Below are positions 43,175 through 54,900 of a stretch of DNA of 64,000 bases, one piece after another. The stretch is from assembly GCA_026120035.1 (NCBI GenBank), contig JALRME010000012.1:186001-250000 (forward strand), given 5' to 3'. The stretch is from Coleophoma eucalyptorum. Taxonomy: Eukaryota > Ascomycota > Leotiomycetes > Helotiales > Dermateaceae. Position numbers and translations under genes: made by a program. The notes below the pieces were generated by a model. It had not been told where the DNA came from. It was given only the letters and a program-made list of their open reading frames with translations, and made no database searches. How positions within the stretch are numbered: position 1 is the first letter of the stretch; every line of letters begins with the position of its first letter.

Positions 43175-46100
43175 TCATTCCTTAACGATCTTGCAAATAA
43201 GATCGGATCCAGCAACAGAATCACCCTCCTTCACAAGCAGACCAGCAACCTTTCCAGCGTGTGGAGCAGAGATAACCATCTCCATCTTCATCGCGCTGAG
43301 AACAGCAATAGGATCACCCTTCTTGACATCGGAACCATCCTTGACACGTGTCTCCACAACAACACCAGCCATCGGAGCTCCGACTTGTGATGAATCACCT
43401 GGGTCAGCCTTTGCTCTGCTGGTGTTCTCAACAGCAGCCTTGTTATCATCAACTGTGACTTGTCGTACCTCACCTAGAGAAAACATTAGCAAATGTGATT
43501 ATCTTGTGCTCATAATTGACTTACCATTCATCTCGTAGAAAACCTCACGTTGTCCAGTGGTGTCAGAAAGTGGACCGACAGCAAGCAACTTGAGGATCAA
43601 GACCTTGCCCTTCTCAAGCTCAACGTGGAACTCCTCTCCAATTTCAGGTCGTGAAAGGAAGTATCGTGTGGGAAGAACGCTAAGGTCACCAAACTTCTGG
43701 ACGAATTTTCGGTAATCTTCGAACACTTTGGGGTACATAGCATAACTGGCGACATCACACTCGGTAACACTGCCATACTTGGTGTGGATATCCTTCTTGA
43801 TCTTGGCAAGATCAAGTGGTTGAAGAGAAAGGCCAGGACGCTCGTTGAGTCCCTTCTTGCCACGGAGAGCATTGGTTCGGAGTGGTTCTGGGAATCCTCC
43901 GTATGGTTGACCCATCAAACCCTCGAAAAATTCCAGGACAGAGCCAGGGAAATCGAGCTCACCAGCCCTTGCTTGAACATCGTCAAAGTTGAGCTTGTTG
44001 GAGACCATAAATTGTGCCAAATCTCCAACGACCTTGGAAGTTGGAGTAACCTTAACGATGTCACCAAGCAAGTCATTTGCCTGCTCGTAAGCCTTCTTTG
44101 TCTCCGCCCATTGTGCACCAAGACCCAGTTGGGAAGCCTGGAACATCATGTTGGTCAATTGACCACCTGGAATCTCGTGCTCATAGACCTCAGGGTCTGG
44201 GCCAGTAAGACCAGCCTCGAATGGCGAGTATAAGAGACGAAGTTGAGACCAGTATGTGTCAATGGCGCGAACGTGGTGGACGTCCAATCCAGGGTCGAGC
44301 TCAGAGCCCTCCAAAGATGCGAGGACAGCGCCGACACTTGGTTGAGAGGTCATACCAGACAAGCTGTCGGTTGCAGTATCGACGGCATCAGCGCCGGCAT
44401 TAGCGCAGGCAACCATGGAAGCTACACCAGTACCAGCTGAGTCGTGAGTGTGGACGTGGATTGGGAGATCAGGGTACTTCTTGCGAATGGCACCGATCAG
44501 AAGAGTGGCAGCCTTTGGCTTCAGCACACCAGCCATATCCTTGATACCAAGGACGTGAATCTTCAGATCCACAAGCTCACCAACTAGCTTCATGTAGTAC
44601 TCAAGGTTGTACTTCTTGTGTGGGTTTAACATATCACCAGAGTAACACACGGTACCTTCGACAACACCTCCAGCCTTATGAACAGCCTTGATGCCAACCT
44701 CAAGCTGCTTGATGTCGTTCAGGGCATCGAAGACACGGAAGATATCAACACCGTGCTTCTTAGCTTGCTCACAGAAATGGTAAATTGCGTTGTCTGGCAA
44801 GGAAGAGTATGCAACACCGTTGGCACCCCGAAGCAGCATTTGGAACGGGATGTTTGGAATCAACTTTCGCATCTTGCGGAGTCTGTCCCAAGGATCTTCA
44901 TAAAGGAAACGCATAGCAACATCGAAGGTTGCTCCACCCCAGCACTCAAGACTGTAGAGGTTGCTGTAAGCGTGGCTGGTCTCCTTCGCAATGTTCAGAA
45001 GGTCAACAGTGCGAACTCTGGTGGCAAGAAGAGACTGGTGGGCATCACGCCATGTCGTGTCCATGAGCAGACATCCCTTGTTGGCGCGAACGGCCTTTGC
45101 GAAAGCCTCTGGTCCTTCCTCAACCAGGACGTTTCTCCAGCCCTTCTTGCATGGCTCAGAAGTGTCAATCTTCTTTCCGTCATGGTCAAAGAGCTCTGGA
45201 ATGATGATCTCGCCCTTGAATTTAGGCTCTCCGATTTGACCCTTGATGCTGCTACCATTGACAGCAACATCTCCCAAGTATGCCAACAGCTTTTGAGCAC
45301 GATTTTGACTGCCGACAAGATCGAAAAGCTCTGGGGTGTCGTCAATAAAGGTGGTCCAGCAGTTACCTTCGATAAACGTTGGGTGAGTGAGTAATGAGGT
45401 CAAGAAGGGAATGTTTGTCTTAACGCCACGAATACGGAATTCGACCAAGGCTCGAATCATCTTGCGTCGCACGATTTCATAAGTAGATCCATGGCAAGTA
45501 CACTTAACCAACATTGAATCGTAGTGAGCTAAACAAAAAGGTACGTTAGCAAGTATAACCATAGTTTCAAAGAGTGTTCCAAGAAAATTCAGAGAAGTCC
45601 ATTTCCACCATAAGCTCGACCCGACAGCCGCAGCAGCTCGCTTCTTGTGCCTCTGCGAGAGAAGAAGGAAAGAGCAACTTACGAGTGATGACCGCGCCGG
45701 CAAAGCCGTTTCCACCATCCAGACGAACTCCGTTACCACCGGCTGAGCGGTAGACCTCGATCTTTCCAGTATCTGGTGAGAACTGTTTCGCAGGGTCTTC
45801 TGTTGTGATACGACATTGAATGGCGAATCCTCGGGTTGAGATGCGATCTTGGGTAAGACCTAGTTGAGCCAAAGTGGCGCCAGCGGCAATTTGAATTTGT
45901 GCAGCAATGATATCGATACCGGTGATTTCCTCAGTGATAGTGTGCTCAACTTGAATACGTGGGTTAATTTCGATGAAATAGTATCTGTTCTGCTGATCGA
46001 CCAAGAACTCGGCAGTTCCAGCGTTGCGGTAGTTGACCGATTTGGCGAGCTTCACAGCGTCATTCAACAGGTTGTCTCTGACCTCTTGAGGGAGGTCCTT

Positions 46101-47398
46101 GGCAGGAGCCAATTCCACGACTTTTTGATGTCTACGCTGGACGGAACAGTCACGCTCGTAAAGGTGGACAACATTTCCTTGGTTGTCACCCAAAAGTTGT
46201 ACTTCAATGTGCTTTGGCTTGTCAAGGAAACGTTCCACGAAGACTGTGCCATTGCCGAAGGCGGACTTCGCTTCTGACGTCGCTCGCTCAAACGCGTCTT
46301 CCAGGCTGGATTGTTCTCGGACGACACGCATACCGCGTCCACCACCACCGAAGGCGGCCTTGATGATGATGGGGAAACCATACTCATCTGTGAATTTCTT
46401 GACTTCTTCGAATTTTTCGACAGCACCTTCCGTTCCAGGGACGACTGGAACGCCAGCCTTGATGGCAATAGCTCTAGCCGAGACCTTGTCACCGAGGGCA
46501 TCGATGACTTCTGGAGAGGGGCCAACGAACTGTGAGATAGATTAGAGAGGCTCGGTGGCAAGTTTGGGGAGATTCTTACGATAAGTCCAGCCTTCTCAAC
46601 GTTGCGAGCAAAGCCAGCGTTTTCTGAGAGGAAACCATAACCTATGAAGTATCAGCATGTGTATCTCTCCCAAGGGTGTATATGTATTCCTACCAGGGTG
46701 AATCATTTGGACTCCATGTTGCAAAGCAATCTTGATGATCTCGTCTCCAGCCAAGTATGCTCCAACGGGTGTGTATTGACCTCGCTTTCCAATCACGTAG
46801 GCTTCGTCGGCTTCTGCGGAGATAATTGCACTTAGTAGATGTTTTTTTTTCTCCGTCAAAAGTGTATGAGTCACTTACTTTGCCTGTGCATACTAAGTCG
46901 ATCCTCATAACTATTCCACGTCAGGTTGGTCTCGTACACAATCACAATTGCATTACCTGAAGACTGCCACTGTCTGCAGAGACAGTTCGTGTGCCTAGAG
47001 ATCATGTCAGTCAGAGGCAGGCGTAGTCGCGATGAGTGACTTACTGTACGGAAAATCTGTTGGGAGGGAGCTATGGTCAGAATTTTCACATTATGACTCA
47101 ACACACCAATTGAAAACATACACGAATAGCTATAGAATATCAGTCCGAAATTCCGGGAGTAGAATTGAGAAGGCAGTACTTACGAATTTCTCCACGGTTG
47201 GCAACTAGGCGGCGCGGCAGGGTCAGTATCGATAGCCATTGAACCGAGGTAAGCGGCAGGAATGCACTCACCCAAAATCTTCTTCAATTGCATGATACTG
47301 GAGTTTGCGCGGATGCGGTGAACGGTCTGGGCCTGGGCGGCGCCATCCTCGAAGACCTCGCTGTAGGCACCATTGGGATCATGTTGGTCGGCGGACAT
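43175..47398 (-). CDS. PYC1: pyruvate carboxylase (cytosolic)
   Basis: Biotin enzyme that carboxylates pyruvate to oxaloacetate, refilling the TCA cycle and starting gluconeogenesis. I count 11 exons and about 1189 residues. Domains in order: biotin carboxylase ([13 protein letters not shown], glycine loop [26 protein letters not shown]), carboxyltransferase barrel ([31 protein letters not shown]), tetramerisation/PYC-OADA segment, and the biotinyl domain with the target lysine in SAMKMEM near the C-terminus. There is no mitochondrial presequence, as in other filamentous fungi with a cytosolic enzyme. Introns crowd the first 110 codons. Two exons there are only 8 nt (47122-47129) and 12 nt (47045-47056), and both are needed for the invariant PIRIFRTAHE block. 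The longest exon (45528-43525) covers the carboxyltransferase. No lesion seen. Confidence 0.97.
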
Positions 47399-48874
47399 GA
47401 TGGCGATGGGGTTTCAAGGGTGAACCAGAGCCTCACAAGCTTCCAGGTAGGGAAAGGATTGCGAACCGAGACAATTGAGCGGTCGCGGATGGTGTCAAGA
47501 GGAGGGAGTCGAGTAGCGGACGAGGAGGATGGTGGGGTAGTTAAGAGAAATGTAAAAGTTGAGAAAGATGAGGAGGGGAAGGCAAGTGGAGTAGGAGAGT
47601 TCGCCTATGTTGCTTTCAGTAGGGCAGCAGCCAGAACCAGCTAAGCCAAGATTTGTTGGTTGAGGATAAGAATGCGTGGTGGATGGAATGAAGGAAGGTC
47701 GAGAGGAAGAAGAAAAGAGCAGGGTCGTGGGCCTTTGTATATTGTTGGTGCTTGAAGTAGCTAGCTGTTCCGGTGGAGGGCAGATGGGAGTTTCCTGGCA
47801 AGAGCGAGGAAGGAGGAAGAGCAAGAGCAGCTGCGGCAGTGGACAGGCTTGTTGCTGGTGGGGTGCGTTTCTGAGCAATGCGGGCAGGGAGCTTGGGCGC
47901 TGCACTACGCTGCTTTTCTCAACGTCGATCCAATCAGGGCGTCCGATATAGGGAGCTCCTAATCTTTGCTCTCCTTCTTTTTGGCTGTCTTTCGTCTCTC
48001 GTCTTCAAAGGATTAGGCTTAGGGCCGTTTGGGAAGATTTCTGGCTGTCTGGCCCCTCCAGTATCCGCGCAATGTTTTTAATGACGTGCCGGCCCAGCGA
48101 TTCGGTGACAGATAAGCGTGACGTGATAACAACTCAATACACCGACCAAGCTGCCGTGAGTCGTCGGTTGGTCAGGGAGCTCAGTCACAGAGGCTATTAG
48201 GATGTCGGCGTCGGTGTCAACGTTTAACGTCAATGCCAATGTCGTTGTCGCTATTGATGATGTATTTATATTAGATTGCCGCCGATAGAGGAGAGAAAGC
48301 GACAAGGTCGGTTTCCAGGATTAAGTGGCTGATTACTTGCTCCGATCCAAATGTTGTGCCGTGGTCGCCTCGCTCTGCTCAGTCACAAGCAAATAGAAGA
48401 GAAAAAAAAAGATACTGGCAGGTAGCTAGCTAAGACTGACTGCAAGGCTGATATGACATGACATCAAAAGGGAGCAAATAAGTTCAACAGAATGGCGGGA
48501 CGTGAGCTCTCTTATACTCAACACCTCTCCCAACAGACTTGTAACTTCCAAGCAATGCTATCTAGCTGTCCATGACATTACCGTATATTGTCAGGGTCAG
48601 GTCCAAATCCAAAATAAGGAAAGTCATTTATTTTTAATTCCCTCTTTCGTTGCCAAAACAGAACAGGTAGAGCCGACGCGACCAGACCCAGACCTTAGCT
48701 CTGTGTCTGCTGGAGTGGAGCAGCAGCAACCCAGAAGCTCCAAAGGGCTGCCTTGGCTGGAACGGCGTGTGTTCTGCAGAGTGTATAGAGTCGAACTAAG
48801 CCGCTGCAGCTACAGCAGTACCAAGCCAAGACCAAGACTGCATTTCTCCGTCGGTCATGACCTTGTTTATGCTA

Positions 48875-48912
48875 GAGCTCCAGCTCCAGCTCAAGCTCCA
48901 GCTCCAGCTCAT
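48875..48912. repeat. AGCTCC hexamer tandem repeat
   Basis: About six AGCTCC-type units, one changed to AGCTCA. Each contains the AGCT palindrome. Confidence 0.9.
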
Positions 48913-51371
48913 TTCCATGATCAACAAAGCCGAAGCCAGAAAGCGATGTGGATGGATGCAGGATGCAGGGTACAGGAGCTGCAGCATCGCATCGGCAAAA
49001 CTCTTCTTTTTCTATGAGTCTTGCGCCAATGCAACTTTTTCCTCCCACATCACGTTCCACCCAGTAGCAAGTCAACACTCGGCGACAGCACATAGAAAAC
49101 CGTAAGAGTTATATCAGAAAATGGCCTGGTGCTTCTCCTTTCGTAAATCTTTGCCCCGAAGACCGGAGCCGTCCTGTAAGCCACGCGACCAAGTAATAGA
49201 TTTTCCATGGCTCGTCATCCTGGGTTCTCCGTGAATTTCCCCATCATGCCGCCCGCGTACCTTACTTTTCCTTTATCCTCGGCTTCGGCCCTCTTTACAA
49301 GCAAAAAGCGAGCCTGTCGTCACCCAACATCCTTCTGTCCTATACCCTGGCAATACGCAAGGCTGAGGAAATGAGAGCAGAGCTGTGGAGTCATGGAGCT
49401 GAGTAAGTAAGTGGACAGCAATGGACACTCGACCCTCGCCGAATCACCGCGATTCAATTTGGCCGCCATCAAGCCGAGCATAACCGCTGCGTGGCAGGAC
49501 ATGATACTTACTGGACGTAGTGTGGGTGTGAAGTAGTGACATCTCTGTCTGGCCTGGATGCTTCCCGTTCATGCTGTCCTTCCAAGACCACAGCGCCTAC
49601 GAAGTACAGCTCGCAGCTTGACACAAGCAGACATACCTTCCTTACCCATTCCCACTACTTTAGCCTTAGTCGGTCCGCGGATCATCGGGCACTGGGGGAC
49701 CTGTAGAGACTGTAACGAGAGGCACGAAGGCCGAGGGAGGCAAGCATGATATCGGACCGCTCTCAACTCTAAACGGCATTTGTCTAGCTCTCTAGCTCTC
49801 TGTCACTCAGTCCCTCTGCCTCTCTGTATCTATCTCAAGCTCTCATCCTTGCCAAAAACCCTTCTTGACGCTTTCACCCCACGCCCACGCCCACACTGCC
49901 ACGGCCAATACCTTCACCGCTCGACCTTCCCCCAAAGAGACCCCAAGAAAGGAAACATAGAAAAACGTAATTCCGGATCCCAAAACACAAACCGTGATCA
50001 GAGAGAGCGAGAGGGAAGGCGGCTCCGCTGTGGCTAAACACGACGACGCCTGCCAAGATGACTCTTACCAAGAGATCTTAGCACATGGACCTTCAGAAGG
50101 ACCCGTACTATGCACGAAGTGCGAAGGCCAAGCAATGCGAAGGATACCTTCCAACCTCGCCTTTCTCAAGGTCAAGGAATAACTACGGATCTGCCAATGG
50201 ATGTGTGATAGTCGTGCATCGCAAGTTGTGAGAGACAGATGAAAATACCAAGAGGGACTGACGAGAGTCAGTGTCTACCCACCACGTGCGGAGGCCACAG
50301 CTCTCTGCTTATCTACCGACGACATCATACAGGTAGGTATACCAGTAACAGGTAGTGACATACAGCCAGATAGCGTTCAAGAACAGCCGCCCTTGTCAAA
50401 CGCGGTAGATGCGAATCCTTCCCAGGTCTAGAAACAATCTCCATTTCTAAAATAAACCAGCAACGTGCGTCCGTCCATTCGCTTGCCCTTGATGCCATTC
50501 TATCAGCAGGGAGAAGGAAAATCCATCGTCTATCAAGAAACCTAAAACACCACCCAAGAGAAATTATACAGTACCTACGACAGACATACAGACATACAGC
50601 CATATAATGCCAAGCCCTCCGCGTACTAGCCAACCATCAATCCACCATCCCTCAAGCTGATTGCGACTGTCACAGAGTCCTCGCCCGTCCAGCGATCCAT
50701 CAACACAGGACACAGACCGCCAAATCACTTCCAAGACTCTCGGCAGGTCCTAAGTATAAACCCCATCTGCACACAAGTCCTCGACTGTCTTGGCTCGTTG
50801 CTTCCCGTCCCTGGATAGAACACCAACATTCAAATCCAATGCAAAACCAAAGCCAAAGCTAAAAGCCAATCCCAAAATGCCAAGTCCCCCCCCCCACCAA
50901 TCCACACACCCATGAGCCATACGCGAAACAATTGGCATATTCCACCTTCGTATTGGCAACAAAAAAAAAACAAAAAAAGAGGATCCATCTTTCCTATCAT
51001 GTTCAATCCTATCGTACAGCTAGCTACCATTCCAGCGGTACAATACAGTACATACCTACTCAAAACACGACAAGATAACAAGCTACCCCACTCCCCTCCT
51101 CTCTCTCGCTCTCTCTCCCCACTCCCTCACATTTCATGCCCAGAGCACGTTGTCATAAGTGTCAAAGTGAGCAGCGGGAAGAGGCCTCGAGACGACGACG
51201 CACATCCACTCCCACTCCCACACACACACGACCATACTCATGGAGCATCGCCAAGTCTCTCGCCCTCTCTCTCCTACCGCAAGCACCTGACTCAAACCCA
51301 CCCATACTTTCTTAAATAGGCAAAAACAGAAAAATTCATTTGAATGAGTACGGCCGAGAAAGCCCATCGAG

Positions 51372-51404
51372 TTAAAATAAAATAAAATAAAGTAAAATAA
51401 AAAA
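51372..51404. repeat. (TAAAA)n pentamer repeat
   Basis: Five to six TAAAA-type units, one with a G substitution, ending in an A-run. Confidence 0.9.
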
Positions 51405-51993
51405 AAGGCCGTCTGGGAAGATCAGTGCTCCTTTCTACGCTATGCTGTCTTGTCACTCCGTGCCGTTGCTTAAAAATGCCTCACGTCGCGCCTCACCTAT
51501 GGTGTCTCAATCTGATAATCCACGTCTCATTCCCTACTCATCATCATCAGCAATGGAGGCTTGGCGCGTGAAATCATCAACTATTTACGAGTAGCGGATA
51601 CGGACAATTGATGCCTTGAATCGGTACCCATCTTTCTACTTCATTGGATTGCACTCTCATTTCATATCTGCCAAAAGAGGGGGTAGATGGCAAGGTGTTA
51701 AGGTGGTAAACGTGAACTGCATAAAAACGCCCTCCTATCAATTACATACAAATCGGGGTAGTCTTCGGATCTCCCCCAGGCAAGCCTCAATGGTGTGCAC
51801 CCCCAATCCATCCATACCTTTGCATACAACTACATATGTGTCGATCTGGATGAATGTTCGTCGCCAGAAGAATTTCCCAGAGAGAAAGGCTCCGCAAAAT
51901 AAGAATCCTGATATGGAAGCACTCGGAAGAACAAGCTACAAAATTGGCATATTCTGCCCCCATAATTATCTATGTTCAGTCCTTGTAAGCATA

Positions 51994-54900
51994 TCAGAAT
52001 CCTCCATAGCCAGTTGGTTGAGGAGCAAAGCCGTTCGTCTGCCCAAATGAAGCCGGGGATTGACTACCAGCCATAGGGCCGGCAGTGATCATTAATCGGC
52101 CCCCACCGAGGATGGGGGTGTCATTCTCCTCCTTCTCTTGTGACTTCTCTCGAAGCTTGCGCTCCTCGTTATCCTTCTTCAGCATTTCAATGGTAGAACT
52201 TTGCTGAGCGAGGTAGTTAATCATGAATGGCATCGTGAAGTCGGTGAGACCGTGACGCCATGAGATCTCCATGACAACATGAAGAGGGATAAGGTCGTAA
52301 CAAGCGTAAAGCATGCCAACATAGCATTCGCGGCTGCCAATATCGACGAACTGCAATGTTTGTTAGCGGTCTGCATTAAGAGGTGGGATGTACAATAACT
52401 TACGTATCTCAATAACTCCTCGACAACATCTGGCTTGCCAGAAATAGCCGCAGTCTCGATAGCATCCTTGAAAAGCTTGTCTTGCTTTGAGAGAGCAATT
52501 GACTTCTCCCATCGTTTGTTCTTTCGGTAGATGTTGGCGGCGATTTGACGGAAGAAAACCAAGTCGTGGCGCTCCAATCGCTGAGCAAGATCAACCGGAT
52601 CATAGTTGTCATAGTTCTCGACTGAGTCGCGCAGAGTCTTATAATCCTCTTCCTCGATCAGAAGGTCGTTGATAGCATTGTTGACAATCTTCTTATTCTG
52701 CGACTGGACGTTGAGAAGGAATGGCTTGATGAGAGGAATGTTATCTGACTTCTCAAACATTCTCACAACGCGGTTGACATCAATTCTTGGGGTAAGAGCT
52801 TGGAGCAGGTCGGTGAGAAGTGATGGTTGCTCTTGGAGATAGAAGTTGAGTGCGCGATAGTAGATTTCCAAGTTTGCAACCTTGACAACGATATCCTTGA
52901 AGGAGTGGTGCTCCCAGGCATCGGCAGCACGCTCCATCATGGCAAGAGCAGCATTGTCCCACTCATCGTAATGGCAGTACAAGAAGACCAATTCTGGCCA
53001 GAGGTTAGCCTCCTCTGTGGCGCGGATCATCTTTGGGATGTTAATTCTGCTCCAGAATAGCTTGAGGTGCTCCATAACACGCTCTGGGTGATATTTAGAT
53101 AAAGCAATACCAAGCTCTGTGAACATGCCCATGTGAGCACGCTCAAGACCAAGACCTTGCTCAAGGAGTGCAATGAGCTCATCAAAGTAACCATTTCGCT
53201 CATATTGCTTAACAAGACCTTGAAGCTCTTCAGCATCGACGATCAAGTTGAGACCACAGATTTGTGCTAGTCTGAACTCTTTCTTCTCAACACAAGCGGC
53301 ATTGACCTGCTTCCAGACCTTGATGTTGTTTGCCTTGCGGGCACACTCGACGGCTGCTTGGTAATCCTCTAGGTGGACGAGGGTGGTCGCCAGCTTGGCC
53401 CAGTTGGAAATGCTGCTGTAGAAAATCTTAGCTGCCTGGTGGAAGCCCTCAGCATAGGCCTTGTCTCCAGACTCCTCGATATCAGCCACGTTGGTGCCTC
53501 GAAGGAAGTCCTCAAGCTCGCCAAGTTGATCAGTGCGGGCAAATGCAAAGGCTAAGGCGGTATCAATGGCGGGCTCACGGAGAGTCTTGCGAGCCATTCG
53601 CAAAAACTTAATAAGATCTTCATCCTTTCCAGCATGTGTTGCAATCTCAATAACCTCGGAGTAGTTGTTGGGGTCCTCAGCACGAATGTATGAAGCAATA
53701 CCGTCGCTTACACGAAGACCATCAAGCTGGGCCTTAGCGACTCTGCTCCATACCTCAGGAAGCTCGACGCGCTCAGCGTATTCTTGGGCACGATCAATGC
53801 TGACGACATGTTCAACAAGAACATTGGTCGCGCTAGCATGGTCGTTAATCTTCTTGTAAATCTCGAAAGCCTCCTCGAAGAGACCAACATCAATACAAAT
53901 CTGGGCGACATCTGGTGCGTTGTAGCCATCAAGTTTGTGGATGTAGTCCATGACCCGACCCTTGTCAGCCTTAGTAGCCGTAAAGATAAGGAGATTTTGG
54001 AGGTTCTCGTTGTCGCTAAATGGAGAAGGCTCGAGAACGATCTTCTCAAGAAGTTCAATGAGCTCTCCAGGCATGTCAGACTCGAGGAAAGCAGCCACAG
54101 CAATGGAAACCTTGTCGGGGTCAGTGGACTCAGGTACAGCGGTAGAGATGACCTGGTCGACAACTGAGCGACGGTGGACATTGTTGGCGCTCAAGACGAA
54201 CATCCACAACTCCTTGTCGGCTCGCTCAAGAAGGTATCTGGCTTGTGCCTTGAACATGGAGTTCTCGTTGGTGATGTTTACAAGCTCCAGGTCGTTTTGT
54301 CCCTTGGAATATGCAATGTAGGCAAGGTTGGGATCCCGCTTCTCGCAGTATTTACCGACAGTCAAGGTATCGTATTGATCGTTCTCCTTCAAGAACTTCT
54401 CCGGGTTGTTGTTGCTGTCAATATAAATCTTTGCCAAAGCATTGTATACTGCTTGCTGTTGGTTGCCGGCAGCCAATGTTGCCTCGAGGAATGGAAGCAA
54501 AAGCTTTAGTCTGTTTCGGGTCTCAACTTCGGTAACAAGTTCATCAATTGGTACTGAAGCTGGATTGACAGTTTGAAGAAGACCCTTGATGATCGACTCG
54601 TCGCAGTCAACATCAAGTAGACCACCTACAACAGCAGGGGTTCTTGAAGGGTTGACACGCTGAACGTAGACCTCGATCGACTTAAATTGTTGATTTTGGT
54701 AGAGGTAAAGTACGAGATCGTGGATAAAGTTGAAGCGGTCGCACACAATGATGAGTGGCAGTTGCTCCGTTAGTTTGGCCTCCTTCAAGAAATTCTTGAC
54801 CTTCTCCGGATTATAGTGGTTACTATCACGGCAGATTCGCTCAACTTCAGCAAATTGACCCATTCGAGTAGCAGCTTCAATGTATTTGAAGTTGACATCT

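Larger units (their letters stand above)
47399..51993. other. 4.6-kb gene-poor region
   Basis: Between the start of pyruvate carboxylase and the stop of the clathrin gene I find no ORF on either strand with protein-like composition or a workable splice model. The left part is likely the pyruvate carboxylase promoter and leader, the right part the clathrin 3' flank. Small frames such as 49994-50182 (with one CxxC) are not supportable. It contains simple repeats at 48875-48912 and 51372-51404. A non-coding transcript is possible but not shown. Confidence 0.5.

Noticed and set aside
44678..45394. 238-residue plus-strand ORF inside pyruvate carboxylase
   Set aside because: It is the antisense shadow of a highly conserved exon and has no protein-like features.
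50011..50220. Small ORFs with a CxxC near 50.1 kb as a possible peptide gene
   Set aside because: Short, no signal peptide, no second CxxC, no splice support; composition not distinguishable from chance.
53784..54509. Overlapping plus-strand ORFs inside the clathrin gene
   Set aside because: Antisense shadows of the clathrin repeat exon.
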